DNA from: an uncultured Phocaeicola sp.
GTDB lineage: Bacteria; Bacteroidota; Bacteroidia; Bacteroidales; Bacteroidaceae
DNA length: 53,797 nt
Direction: 5' to 3'
Assembly (NCBI GenBank): GCA_944320885.1
Contig: CALUJE010000020.1
Location: 1-53,797 of the forward strand
Shown here: positions 19,285-28,300 of the stretch, in pieces
Layout of the letters: every line of letters begins with the position of its first letter
How positions within the stretch are numbered: the stretch's first letter is position 1
Translations under genes and position numbers: made by a program
The notes under the pieces: generated by a model
The model's database searches: none
What the model saw: the letters and a program-made list of their open reading frames with translations, nothing else
What the model was told of the DNA's origin: nothing

Positions 19285-20706
19285 ATGACAATTATGAGAA
19301 AATTAAAATATCTGCTAATATCCGCATTAATATTCGGTACTACAGGATGCAGTGACTTCCTTGAACTGAACCCCATCTCAAACGCCAATGAGAACGGATT
19401 CTATAAAACAGCCGAAGATATGGAAACCGCATTGGTTTCTGCCTATGCTACACTTTACGATATCTGGGGCCCGGAAGGACTTCCTTCATTCTACGGAGAA
19501 CTGATGTCTGACAATGTATACAGTGACAATACTGCCGGTGTTGTTGCCGACTATGAAGCCTTCGACACCCACAGTGGAATGACCACATCAAATACACTTG
19601 TAGAAGGATATTGGGAAACTTACTATAAATCACTGTTCATCATCAACCAGCTGATTGAAAAAGGAACCCCGCTGGGTGCTGAAGTAGAACAATATATAGC
19701 CGAAGCCAAATTTCTTCGTGCCCTGTATTACTTCGATATGGTACGTGCATGGGGTGATGTGCCATTGATAACCAAACCTGTCTCTGTAAGCGAAGCTTAC
19801 GGTATAGGCCGTACTCCAAAAGCCGAGGTTTATGCAAGCATCATAAAAGACCTTGAAGACGCAGCTAATGCTCTGCCAGACAAACAGCATGAACGTTTTG
19901 CCGGTGCAGCTACCAGTGATGCAGCCAACACACTGTTGGGTAAGGTATATCTGACCATGGGTGACAAACAAAATGCCATTACTTATTTAAATAAAGTATA
20001 TAACAAGTTCACCCTTGAAACAAATTATGCAGACCTGTGGGACTTGAATAACAAGAACTGTGAAGAATCTATTTTTGAAATCCAGTACGCTACCACTACA
20101 TCCAGTTCACAACCTTACAGCAAGTACTGGTCTATGTTTACTCCTCTTGACAACCGAGTTGTTACTGCATGGGGCGGTGGAATGAACCAGGTATCGGACG
20201 ACTTGTGGAACGCATATGAAGAAAACGACCCGCGCCGTGACGCCTCCATTGCCGACGGATATTACACAACAAACAATGACTTTGTACCAACCCGTTACTG
20301 CATCAAATGGAGAGATACAGAAGCTCCAGTTGACAAACTTCGGGAACTGGCACGCAATAACTTCATAGTTCTCCGTTATGCCGACGTATTGCTGATGCTT
20401 TCCGAAGCTACCGGAGATGCAAAATATCTGAACGAAGTGCGCAGACGTGTAGGTATGCCCGAATATGGCGAACCCGGATATCCGGCTCAATACAATACCG
20501 TAGCCGCTGCCGTGGAACATGAATGTCAGGTAGAGTTCGCCATGGAATTCCACCGTTGGTTCGACCTGCAACGATTCGGAACAGCCGCAACCGTTATCAA
20601 GAACTGTGCAAAGAATGTTTCGAACCCGATTTACCTATTGCCTATTCCGCAGAAAGTAATTGATCAGAACCCAAGTGTGATGACACAGAACGAAGAGTAT
20701 AAATAA
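19285..20706 (+). CDS. SusD/RagB-family nutrient-binding surface lipoprotein
   Basis: A 473-residue lipoprotein; an internal ATG nine bases downstream is an equally good start and gives MRKLKYLL. The lipobox is G-T-T-G-C, followed by S-D. N-terminal FLELNPISN, TPR-like helices (EAKFLRALYYFDMVRAWGDVPL) and the C-terminal FAMEFHRWFDLQRFG and PIPQKVIDQNPS motifs place it in the RagB/SusD family. It pairs with the SusC-like transporter just upstream to capture an unidentified nutrient. A strong terminator follows 26 bases after the stop. Confidence 0.95.
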   Translation: MTIMRKLKYLLISALIFGTTGCSDFLELNPISNANENGFYKTAEDMETALVSAYATLYDIWGPEGLPSFYGELMSDNVYSDNTAGVVADYEAFDTHSGMTTSNTLVEGYWETYYKSLFIINQLIEKGTPLGAEVEQYIAEAKFLRALYYFDMVRAWGDVPLITKPVSVSEAYGIGRTPKAEVYASIIKDLEDAANALPDKQHERFAGAATSDAANTLLGKVYLTMGDKQNAITYLNKVYNKFTLETNYADLWDLNNKNCEESIFEIQYATTTSSSQPYSKYWSMFTPLDNRVVTAWGGGMNQVSDDLWNAYEENDPRRDASIADGYYTTNNDFVPTRYCIKWRDTEAPVDKLRELARNNFIVLRYADVLLMLSEATGDAKYLNEVRRRVGMPEYGEPGYPAQYNTVAAAVEHECQVEFAMEFHRWFDLQRFGTAATVIKNCAKNVSNPIYLLPIPQKVIDQNPSVMTQNEEYK

Positions 20707-20732
20707 CAGATACGATATACGTTCTTAAACAT

Positions 20733-20778
20733 AAAAAAGTGAGACGCCTCAAACATACAAGGCGTCTCACTTTTTTTA
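20733..20778 (+). terminator. Strong terminator between the second susCD operon and the SLC13 gene
   Basis: AAAAAGTGAGACGCCT pairs with AGGCGTCTCACTTTTT around a 10-base loop, followed by a T-run. The A-run before the stem means it can also stop the convergent SLC13 transcript. Confidence 0.92.
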
Positions 20779-20793
20779 TTGTCCAATATCATG

Positions 20794-22644
20794 CTAAAAA
20801 GGAAAAAGCAACGGGAGCACAAGTACCATTACCACTCCCATAATAACCTGCAGCGGAAGGCCTACCTTAATAAAATCGGCAAACGAATACTGCCCGGCAG
20901 GCATTACCAAGGCATTAGGCGGTGTTGAGAAGGGAGAAGCGAAACACATGCTCGCAGCCACGGCCACGGCAAAAAGAAAAGGAACCGGACTGACTCCCGC
21001 ATGTACCGCACTTTGCAGGGCGATAGGAGCCATCAGTACGGCTGTCACCGTATTACTGATAAACATCGTCATCAGTGAAGTCGTGAAATAAATACCAGCC
21101 AGTAACACGATAGGGCCATACCCTCCGATATAAATTACCAGCGAATCGGACAAATATTGCGATACTCCCGTCTTCTCAAGTGCCAACGACATGGGGAGCA
21201 TGGCACCGAAAAGCACAATGGTTTCCCAATTGATGGTTTTGTAGGCAGCCTCCACACTACGCAGACAACCGGTGACCACCATTAGCACAGCTGCAATCAT
21301 CACGGCTGTAACCGGTGCCACAGGAATAAAGTCGAAAACCATCATGGCCACCATCAGTATCATGATGGCTGCCGCCACAGGCGCCTTATAATCAAGCGTC
21401 ACCCTGGCAGCCTCGGCCAAGGGTTGACCCAATACTACCCAGTCATCTTCCTCTTTCGACAGGCGGGCAATGTCTTCCCAACGTCCCTGCACCAGCAGAA
21501 CATCACCACTGTGCATCTTCTCACTGCCCAAATGACGCCGGATATACTCTTTCTTCCTTCGGATGGCAAGCACATTCACACCGAACGAACGACGGAAATC
21601 GACATCCTTTACCGTACGGTTAATCATGCGCGAAGAAGGCATAAGCACAATTTCGGCTATGCCGATATCATAAAACGCAAGCCCTTCTTCGCCCTGAGAA
21701 ACGTCGGCATTGTCAAGAACAGTCAGCCGGAACGATGAAGCCATTTCAACCACATGCTCACGGTCGCCCGAGATGTAAAGAATATCGCCCTCCTCGAGCA
21801 CCGTATCGGGAGCAGAATGTTGTGTCACTGAATGCAGAAGCCGTCCTTGCGGATTCTTTTCACGACGCACCTCAAGGATATTTATACCATAAACACGGCG
21901 TACATCAAGCGAAGCTATCGTGCGTCCAAGCACCAGCGACGACGCGTCGACCCTCAGACGAAACAGATTTTCCGTAAGATCATATTCCTGTGCAAGCTCA
22001 CTGAGCGATTTACCGTTTTTTCTCTCTTCACCGTTTTCCGCTTTCTTTCCGGTGAGGAACCATTTGGTAGCAGGCAACAGCACAATTACTCCCACAGCCA
22101 GACACACCAGTCCGACAGGCAGGAACGAGAAAAATGAAAGCGGTTCATAGCCGGCATTGACCAAAGCTTCCTGAATGATAAGGTTGGGAGGCGTACCGAT
22201 GAGTGTCATCATACCGCCCATGCTGCTGGCAAAGGCAAGAGGCATGAGCAGACGGCGCGAATTGGTTCCCGTACTGGCTGCCATACTCACCACAATGGGA
22301 AGCATGAGCGCCACTGTACCTGTATTGCTGACGAACGCACCGATAAATGCCGTGGCAAGCATCACAAGCAGAAAAAGCCTCAGCTCACTTTTACCCGACA
22401 GTTTCAACAGCCGACTGCTTATCATCTTGGCCAATCCTGTCTGAAAAATGGCACCACCCACCACAAACAGACCAATCATCATGATAACCACCGAATTGGA
22501 AAAGCCCGACAGTCCCTCCTCCGGTGTAAGGATATGAAAGATAAGCAACATCAGCAATGAACAAATGGCTACCAGGTCTGAACGGACTTTTCCGCTCATG
22601 AAGAAGGCGGCCGCAATGGCCAGAATCAAAATTGTTATCCACAT
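20794..22644 (-). CDS. SLC13/DASS-family transporter with two TrkA-C domains (YfbS-like)
   Basis: A 616-residue membrane transporter. Hydrophobic helices occupy about 1-190, a soluble region about 200-400, and helices about 415-616. The two symmetry-related family signatures are SNTGTVALMLPIV in the first half and SNTVTAVLMAPIA in the second, where the Na+ and anion sites lie in SLC13 relatives. The soluble middle contains two RCK_C/TrkA-C-like units (each with an ILEVRR or VLAIRR strand and an EEGDIL or GDVLLVQG strand). This architecture is like E. coli YfbS. Substrates of such proteins include dicarboxylates and sulfate; the actual one cannot be read from sequence. It has its own promoter upstream. 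Confidence 0.9.
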   Translation of the reverse strand: MWITILILAIAAAFFMSGKVRSDLVAICSLLMLLIFHILTPEEGLSGFSNSVVIMMIGLFVVGGAIFQTGLAKMISSRLLKLSGKSELRLFLLVMLATAFIGAFVSNTGTVALMLPIVVSMAASTGTNSRRLLMPLAFASSMGGMMTLIGTPPNLIIQEALVNAGYEPLSFFSFLPVGLVCLAVGVIVLLPATKWFLTGKKAENGEERKNGKSLSELAQEYDLTENLFRLRVDASSLVLGRTIASLDVRRVYGINILEVRREKNPQGRLLHSVTQHSAPDTVLEEGDILYISGDREHVVEMASSFRLTVLDNADVSQGEEGLAFYDIGIAEIVLMPSSRMINRTVKDVDFRRSFGVNVLAIRRKKEYIRRHLGSEKMHSGDVLLVQGRWEDIARLSKEEDDWVVLGQPLAEAARVTLDYKAPVAAAIMILMVAMMVFDFIPVAPVTAVMIAAVLMVVTGCLRSVEAAYKTINWETIVLFGAMLPMSLALEKTGVSQYLSDSLVIYIGGYGPIVLLAGIYFTTSLMTMFISNTVTAVLMAPIALQSAVHAGVSPVPFLFAVAVAASMCFASPFSTPPNALVMPAGQYSFADFIKVGLPLQVIMGVVMVLVLPLLFPF

Positions 22645-22694
22645 ACTCTACACGTACTTTAAAGAAGTTAGGTTAATTATTTTCTTAATCGGTA

Positions 22695-22702
22695 CAAAGA
22701 TA
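22695..22702 (-). promoter_or_regulatory. -7 box of the SLC13 gene
   Basis: On the - strand TATCTTTG matches TAnnTTTG, 50 bases upstream of the start codon. Its presence between btuD and the transporter suggests the transporter is not simply the last gene of the B12 operon. Confidence 0.6.
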
Positions 22703-22796
22703 ATAAAATACAGTAAATTAAAGAAATTGCATAGAGCCACATCCTAACCGACAGATCACCAATAAAGAATATTGGTCTTGCAACCTTTTTCAGCGG

Positions 22797-23552
22797 TCAT
22801 TTAAAACGAACCTGCTGAGCTCGAGCGTCAAACCAAACCGTACCATTCTGAAACAACCGTTCTATGCATCCACTGTCGACCATGTTGGCAACCGTATCAT
22901 GATGAATGTCAGGATTCTCTATCAAAGCAATCGAATCGCACAAATTCAATGCGATGTCAAGCTCATGAGTAGAAAACACGATACACTTCTGCTTTTCGTG
23001 AGCTAACCTGCGCAACAAAAGTCCCAATTCATACCGATTGGGCATATCCAGAAATGAAGTAGGTTCATCGAGTAAGACTACCGGAGTGTTCTGCACCAAA
23101 GCCCTGGCTATCATAATACGTTGGCATTCACCGTCTGACATGCAGTTCATTGTTTTCGCGGCATAATCAGCCATACCTACCGCATGCAATGCCTGCTCAA
23201 TTTCGGCTTCATCCTCACTCCTCATCCTACCAATCCAATTCGTATAGGGCGAGCGTCCCAAAGCCACCAAGTCCTTACATCTCAAATATGGAATGCGTAT
23301 CCGTTCGGTTGTCACCATGCTCACCTGTCTGGCCCGTTCCGCAAGGTTCATGTCAGTCTGCCGTTTCCCCGACAGGAATATTTCACCACCCAGCTTCGGA
23401 ATCAATCCCGCCATGACTCGCAGCAACGTACTTTTTCCGGTTCCGTTCCGTCCAAGCAATGCAACCAGTTGTCCGGAAGGGAAATCGGCCGAAATATCCC
23501 GAAGCAGGACATTCGCGCCATATCCTATGGTCAAATTCTTCAGCCGTATCAT
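22797..23552 (-). CDS. btuD: BtuD/FecE-like ABC transporter ATP-binding protein
   Basis: A 251-residue ATPase when started at the ATG at 23552, which overlaps the btuC stop as ATGA; an upstream in-frame ATG would extend it into btuC and is less likely. The Walker A motif is GRNGTGKST. The signature is M-S-D-G-E instead of the usual LSGGE/Q. Walker B plus catalytic Glu is VVLLDEPTSF, followed by a switch His in STHELD. The protein powers import through the BtuC-type permease. It is the last gene of the riboswitch-controlled cobalamin cluster. The family also serves haem and siderophores, but the neighbours indicate B12. Confidence 0.9.
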   Translation of the reverse strand: MIRLKNLTIGYGANVLLRDISADFPSGQLVALLGRNGTGKSTLLRVMAGLIPKLGGEIFLSGKRQTDMNLAERARQVSMVTTERIRIPYLRCKDLVALGRSPYTNWIGRMRSEDEAEIEQALHAVGMADYAAKTMNCMSDGECQRIMIARALVQNTPVVLLDEPTSFLDMPNRYELGLLLRRLAHEKQKCIVFSTHELDIALNLCDSIALIENPDIHHDTVANMVDSGCIERLFQNGTVWFDARAQQVRFK

Positions 23553-24550
23553 CGATAACACATGTTTTTCCAAATAATCCATACAATAACCGGTACTCCC
23601 AGCAAAGCCGTTACACAGTTAATCGGCAATAAAAAAAACTTAGCAGCCACATCACATGCCAAAAACACAACAATTCCCAGCAAAGCCGCCCCCGGAAACA
23701 AGACACGATGGTCAGCATTTCCATACAACATCCTGGCCACATGAGGCACAGCCAACCCCAGAAAACCAATCGGTCCGCAAAAGGCCGTAACCGTTCCGGC
23801 CAACATTGCGACAGAGAGGAATATCAACGTGCGGCTTCGCCTCACATCCAGTCCCATTGTCTGAGCATAATCTTCGCCCAGCAACAACAAGTTCATGGCT
23901 TTGACTGAAAATACAGCCAGCAACAGCCCAACCGTCAACAAGGGTATCATAATCATCAGTTGGCCGGCAGTCACACCGCTCATCGTTCCCATTGACCATA
24001 AAAAGAACAACTTCAACTGCTCTGCCGAACTGAGATATTGAAGAATCTGTATTACGGCCCCCACGATATATCCCAACATGACGCCCAAAATCAATATGCC
24101 GAATATATTTCTCACATACCTGCTCACAGCGATTATGCAAAACAGCACCAGCAAAGCCCCTGACCATGCAGCACCAACCACTCCGACTGAATGCCAGAAC
24201 GGAGAAAGAGACAATCGCAGCAATGGAACCCCCAGCACAAACAGGGCTACCCCTAACGACGCCCCTGAACTGACACCCAGCAGATAAGGGTCTGCCAAAG
24301 GATTACGGAAAACGGTCTGCATCTGCAATCCACTGACAGGCAATGCCATTCCTATCAACACGGCAAGAACCGTACGGGGCAACCTTATCGAGAGTATGAT
24401 ATCCTGCGCAATTCCGTCTGTTCCGGTTCCACGCAGAAAGTCTGCCAGATGTTTCCACGACACGGACGAATCGCCTACGCACATGTCAGCAACAAACAGA
24501 AGCAGTGCGGCAAATCCCAATATGACAAACCAAAAGGCCGTTCTGTTCAT
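23549..24550 (-). CDS. btuC: BtuC/FecCD-like ABC transporter permease
   Basis: A 333-residue inner-membrane protein of the FecCD family with about ten hydrophobic helices. Family motifs include LRLPRTVLAVLIGMALPVSG in two parts near residues 53-75, NPLADPYLLGVSSGA, and GPIGFLGLAVPHVAR with the cytoplasmic loop that contacts the ATPase. It forms the channel for vitamin B12 or a related corrinoid. The stop overlaps btuD by ATGA and the gap to btuF is 8 bases, so the three are translationally linked. Confidence 0.93.
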   Translation of the reverse strand: MNRTAFWFVILGFAALLLFVADMCVGDSSVSWKHLADFLRGTGTDGIAQDIILSIRLPRTVLAVLIGMALPVSGLQMQTVFRNPLADPYLLGVSSGASLGVALFVLGVPLLRLSLSPFWHSVGVVGAAWSGALLVLFCIIAVSRYVRNIFGILILGVMLGYIVGAVIQILQYLSSAEQLKLFFLWSMGTMSGVTAGQLMIMIPLLTVGLLLAVFSVKAMNLLLLGEDYAQTMGLDVRRSRTLIFLSVAMLAGTVTAFCGPIGFLGLAVPHVARMLYGNADHRVLFPGAALLGIVVFLACDVAAKFFLLPINCVTALLGVPVIVWIIWKNMCYR

Positions 24551-24558
24551 CCTTTCTT

Positions 24559-25692
24559 TCAGTTTAGATGTCTGTAATAATAAAGCGCGCCCTTATCCAG
24601 TTCGGGATGGAATATCCGAATCAGATCACGCAACACCACGTCGGGCTTCACAACGGCCGATTCCCAGAAGTCATTTCCTCCACCGGCTGTCGTCCGCAGG
24701 TTATTGTTATATACATTGCCTTTTCTCACAGCCTTTGCCTCTGCGAATTTCGGATTCATGGCACACAGTTCGGCCAGTGTCGTGCACATCCCGACATTCA
24801 GCCAGTAATCAGTTTCCTTCATCAGCCCATAGGCCGTCTCCATACCTATGGTAACCAAAGCATTCGTCTCACTCTTTCTACAGACATAATCGCCTCCGGC
24901 ATCTGCAACAAGGCGAGCCATGTAACTTTGTGACGAAGGAACAATCCACGCATCATTCCATGGAACATTGAACATGACACGAGGTCTGTAGCTTACACCG
25001 GCAACCTGTTTCCTTGTCCGATTATAGCTTCCGGCCACTTCAGTAAACAATCTCATACCCTCTTCGCGACACCCGGTTATTTCTGACAAGACAACCATCC
25101 ATTCGGCCTTACCCAGCGGCGACTCTTCAAGATACTCTCCCATATACATATATGGAATGTTCAGTTCACGCAGCTTTCCGGTAATGGTGGTCTGTGCGTC
25201 ACCGATGCCATACAGCAACACCACATCGGGCTTCAACGTAAGCAGCACTTCATAATTCATCTCCGGTCCCACATCTTTTATCACATCACGGTGCTCGTTG
25301 ACATAACGATTGGAAACATATTCAAGTCCTGATACTCCCACTACTCTGTTTACTTTTCCAAGGGCACCGAGCATGGCAATATACGACGACGACATACAGA
25401 CAATTCTCCGAGTATCGCCTTTGATTACCTGTCCGGAAAAGCCATCAGGCACTTTCTCACCGTTGCGCCGGATAAAATAAGACATCTCAACATCGTGCGC
25501 CCCTTGCCAGGGATTGTATACATGAATCAACGTACTCTCACATCCATCGGCTCCCTTTATCTGAAAACCGGCAGCATATCCAGGCTGGTAAACTGTTTTA
25601 TTGAAAGCCTGTTGTGTTTCCGCCGTCCGGAACCCGCATCCGACAATCAGTGGCAGACAGACGAAAAAGACGATCAAACGCCAATGTTTCAT
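24559..25692 (-). CDS. btuF: BtuF-like cobalamin-binding substrate-binding lipoprotein
   Basis: A 377-residue periplasmic binding protein of the helical-backbone type (Peripla_BP_2). The start at 25692 gives a lipoprotein signal ending L-I-V-G-C19; an ATG 15 bases upstream is an alternative. Core motifs are VVGVSGLEYVSN, LLTLKPDVVLLYG, and a C-terminal segment starting FWESAVVKPDVVL. Such proteins deliver a corrinoid or ferric chelate to BtuCD. At 377 residues it is longer than E. coli BtuF, in keeping with Bacteroidota homologues. Its placement between a BtuH-like lipoprotein and btuC supports corrinoid transport. Confidence 0.88.
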   Translation of the reverse strand: MKHWRLIVFFVCLPLIVGCGFRTAETQQAFNKTVYQPGYAAGFQIKGADGCESTLIHVYNPWQGAHDVEMSYFIRRNGEKVPDGFSGQVIKGDTRRIVCMSSSYIAMLGALGKVNRVVGVSGLEYVSNRYVNEHRDVIKDVGPEMNYEVLLTLKPDVVLLYGIGDAQTTITGKLRELNIPYMYMGEYLEESPLGKAEWMVVLSEITGCREEGMRLFTEVAGSYNRTRKQVAGVSYRPRVMFNVPWNDAWIVPSSQSYMARLVADAGGDYVCRKSETNALVTIGMETAYGLMKETDYWLNVGMCTTLAELCAMNPKFAEAKAVRKGNVYNNNLRTTAGGGNDFWESAVVKPDVVLRDLIRIFHPELDKGALYYYRHLN

Positions 25693-25760
25693 TTCACTGT
25701 TCCTCATTACTTTTATGCAGGAACATCCCGCACAAGAGACATTCCTGCATTAATGAATAT

Positions 25761-27095
25761 TTATTTACCTGTTACAGAAGCACTCTCGATACGGGTTCCC
25801 AGCAGATGCAAGTCGTCAACTCCCATCACCTCGGTAGAACACTCGCCCAGCCAACCGTTTTCCTGATTCACTCCTGTATAAATCTTGATGAAATCAACTC
25901 CGGGAAGATGCACCTTCTGCCCTTTCGCATTTACCGCCCAATCTATATCTATAGCTGAACCGTCTTTAGAATTCTGTTCATTATCGGCATACCCGTAACG
26001 GAATTTATAAAGCACAAAATAGGTTCCCTTTCCACTTTCATCAATAGCATTCTGAGGCAGACAAGTTCCCCTGAATGTTAATTTGTCTCCGGTAAACCAT
26101 TGAGGGAAATAAGGCTGATTATGAAAATTATTCTTTACTTTAAATCCACTATTCCCCTGATTGTCTTCCCAACGGATATATTGCTCTTTTCCTTCAGCTG
26201 TAGTAGGTTCTTCTGCCGGACGATAATAGGTTATTTCATAATTCTTGTAAATATTAACATCATTACCAGCTTTCTGCGCCATTGAGTACCAAGGTTCTCC
26301 AGATGGGTCATCATAAGCACTTCCAGCTATTTCATACCACTCATTGTCATCCGGCAATCCGTTCTTATTTTGGTCATAGGCCACCATAATTATTCCCGGC
26401 TCGCAGCTACCACCTTGTGGAGCTTCAGGATTCGGATTTGCTGCAGCATAAAAAGCATTACCCAAAACCCGAAAATCACACAGTCCCTCCTTATTCTCAA
26501 TAGTATGATCAAAACCAACAACTACATATCCACCAAACCCACCTAATGACACCATTCCTTTTTTATTATTACCGATAGCTTCCAAAACTTTGGCATTCAT
26601 ACTTTCCTGCGTATCACCCTCTTCATATTCTGGAAGAGTGTTTGTAAACTGTCCCACTGCCGGCATAAAATCAAGTACTTTGGTTATGTATGGCGTAGCA
26701 TCATCAGGAGTAGGAGATAACTCCGAATCTATAACAACATCTACAAAAAATTCATAAACATAACTCAGTTCGGCCTGACTTACTTTCAACACTAGTGTAT
26801 ATTGCCCTGCGGCTTCAAACATATATTCCAGATTTTTACTGTTTGAAATCACCTCATCGTCTATGCTCCACTGATAAACCAATCCATCATCACTTACACT
26901 TTCAACAATAACATTGAACAACTGATCAACCTTTGCAACAAAACCATCCTGTGGCTGACTAACCTTAATATCTTCTTTCTTGAACAAATAAGGTGTTTCC
27001 TTTTCGTCACTGCATGCAGTAAACATTCCTGCACAAAAACTTCCTGCAACAGCCATTGCAAGAATACTTCTTAAAATAGGTTTCTTCATATTCAT
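25761..27095 (-). CDS. PKD-domain surface lipoprotein of the B12 locus (BtuH-like candidate)
   Basis: A 444-residue lipoprotein from the ATG at 27095 (a second ATG lies six bases downstream). An open reading frame extends further upstream but overlaps btuG and lacks a signal, so it is not used. The lipobox is M-F-T-A-C28 followed by S-D-E-K-E, an acidic surface-export signal. A PKD-like beta-sandwich occupies about 45-135 (VYQWSIDDEVI and GQYTLVLKV). The remaining 300 residues are a domain seen with B12 loci, including GGFGGYVVVGFDHTI and DQNKNGLPDDNEW, which resembles a Ca2+-binding loop. BtuH, a surface corrinoid-binding protein, occupies this kind of position; identity is inferred from context and overall look. 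Confidence 0.72.
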   Translation of the reverse strand: MNMKKPILRSILAMAVAGSFCAGMFTACSDEKETPYLFKKEDIKVSQPQDGFVAKVDQLFNVIVESVSDDGLVYQWSIDDEVISNSKNLEYMFEAAGQYTLVLKVSQAELSYVYEFFVDVVIDSELSPTPDDATPYITKVLDFMPAVGQFTNTLPEYEEGDTQESMNAKVLEAIGNNKKGMVSLGGFGGYVVVGFDHTIENKEGLCDFRVLGNAFYAAANPNPEAPQGGSCEPGIIMVAYDQNKNGLPDDNEWYEIAGSAYDDPSGEPWYSMAQKAGNDVNIYKNYEITYYRPAEEPTTAEGKEQYIRWEDNQGNSGFKVKNNFHNQPYFPQWFTGDKLTFRGTCLPQNAIDESGKGTYFVLYKFRYGYADNEQNSKDGSAIDIDWAVNAKGQKVHLPGVDFIKIYTGVNQENGWLGECSTEVMGVDDLHLLGTRIESASVTGK

Positions 27096-27109
27096 TATAT
27101 TATTTAGAA

Positions 27110-28288
27110 TTAATAAAATGTTTTTGTCGTAAAAGCAAAGTGTGCTGGGATGTCTCCTGTGCGAACCTTCCATTTTTTCTTTCCATCCGGTGTAAAACAA
27201 TACAAGTATCCGGGAGTAACATAATCCGTAGCATCTGCTACATATATTTCACGAGTATAAGGATCTACCGCTATTCCATAAGGAATTTTTATTTCTTTCT
27301 CCGTCCCATCGGTTATAAAATTGCGCGATACTATTTCCTGTCGCTTTACATCGTATAAAGCATAACTGATAGTGTTGCTCTCGGTTATATAACTCCATTC
27401 GACAGACGTCACATAAAGAGAATCTCCGCACAAATACATTTCGCTGGCAGCCAGTTCTAGATTACCAATCACTTTATCAGTATTAGTATCAATAACATAT
27501 ACATCTGCCGCAACATCATAATAATCACCACGAGAAGAAACATAAATACGTCCATAACGGTCCAATTCCATACGGTGCAGATTGATTGCTACATCTATTG
27601 TATTGCAAACCTGAAAATTTTCCAGATCTATCACCGAAATCGTACGGTCATAATTCGGGAAACGATATCCTCCAGAATTTGCCACATACAGCTTATTTCC
27701 TTTTATCACCATTTCTTCAGGCTGATACCCAACGACCACTTCACGGGTTACTGATAAAGTAAGGGTATCTATCTCAACAACCTTTCCCGGCCGAGCATTC
27801 GGATCTATCTGTACAGGTCCGGCATATGAACTTACATACGCCTTACCGTTATTAAAAACGATATAACGGCAATTGGTTATATCGATGCTTCCCAAATGTC
27901 TGGCCGTATGCACATCCATCACTTCTACAAAATGTGAACAATTGATTACTGCATAGAGTTTACTTCCATATATCCCAATATCATTACCTACGTCGCCCAA
28001 CTCTTTCACTACTCCAGGATTACGCTCAGCATATATATTACGATGATAAGTACCAGTTGACCTGTCAAAAAAATCAAGTGTACATTTATTGCTTCCCATA
28101 TTTCCTTCATTCAGCAGGAAAAAGCCTGTAGTTGGTTTTCCGTCTACTCCGGGAATCACCGGTTCACCTCCCGTTCCCGGCTCAGATACTATTTCTTCTT
28201 CGGAATAAACAAACGGAATATCATGCCGGCAAGCAAAATGAAACATACATAAAAGTACAGCCAATAATGTTTGAAATAATTTCTTCAT
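27110..28288 (-). CDS. btuG: BtuG-like surface cobalamin-capturing beta-propeller lipoprotein (DUF5074)
   Basis: A 392-residue lipoprotein with lipobox F-H-F-A-C20. After a Pro/Gly-rich linker, residues about 55-390 are a YncE-like seven-bladed propeller. Repeating blade motifs include YGSKLYAVINCS, GKAYVSSYAG, NKLYVANSGG, GRIYVSSRGD and REIYVADATD. Bacteroides BtuG is an extracellular partner of BtuB that captures vitamin B12 with very high affinity and passes it to the transporter. The gene directly follows btuB by 12 bases, as in known loci. Because btuB is interrupted, whether BtuG still has a functional partner in this strain is a question. Confidence 0.9.
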   Translation of the reverse strand: MKKLFQTLLAVLLCMFHFACRHDIPFVYSEEEIVSEPGTGGEPVIPGVDGKPTTGFFLLNEGNMGSNKCTLDFFDRSTGTYHRNIYAERNPGVVKELGDVGNDIGIYGSKLYAVINCSHFVEVMDVHTARHLGSIDITNCRYIVFNNGKAYVSSYAGPVQIDPNARPGKVVEIDTLTLSVTREVVVGYQPEEMVIKGNKLYVANSGGYRFPNYDRTISVIDLENFQVCNTIDVAINLHRMELDRYGRIYVSSRGDYYDVAADVYVIDTNTDKVIGNLELAASEMYLCGDSLYVTSVEWSYITESNTISYALYDVKRQEIVSRNFITDGTEKEIKIPYGIAVDPYTREIYVADATDYVTPGYLYCFTPDGKKKWKVRTGDIPAHFAFTTKTFY

Positions 28289-28300
28289 ACTTACTACAAT

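Noticed and set aside
27096..27200. N-terminal extension of the PKD lipoprotein
   Set aside because: It overlaps the end of btuG and would bury the lipoprotein signal peptide inside the protein.
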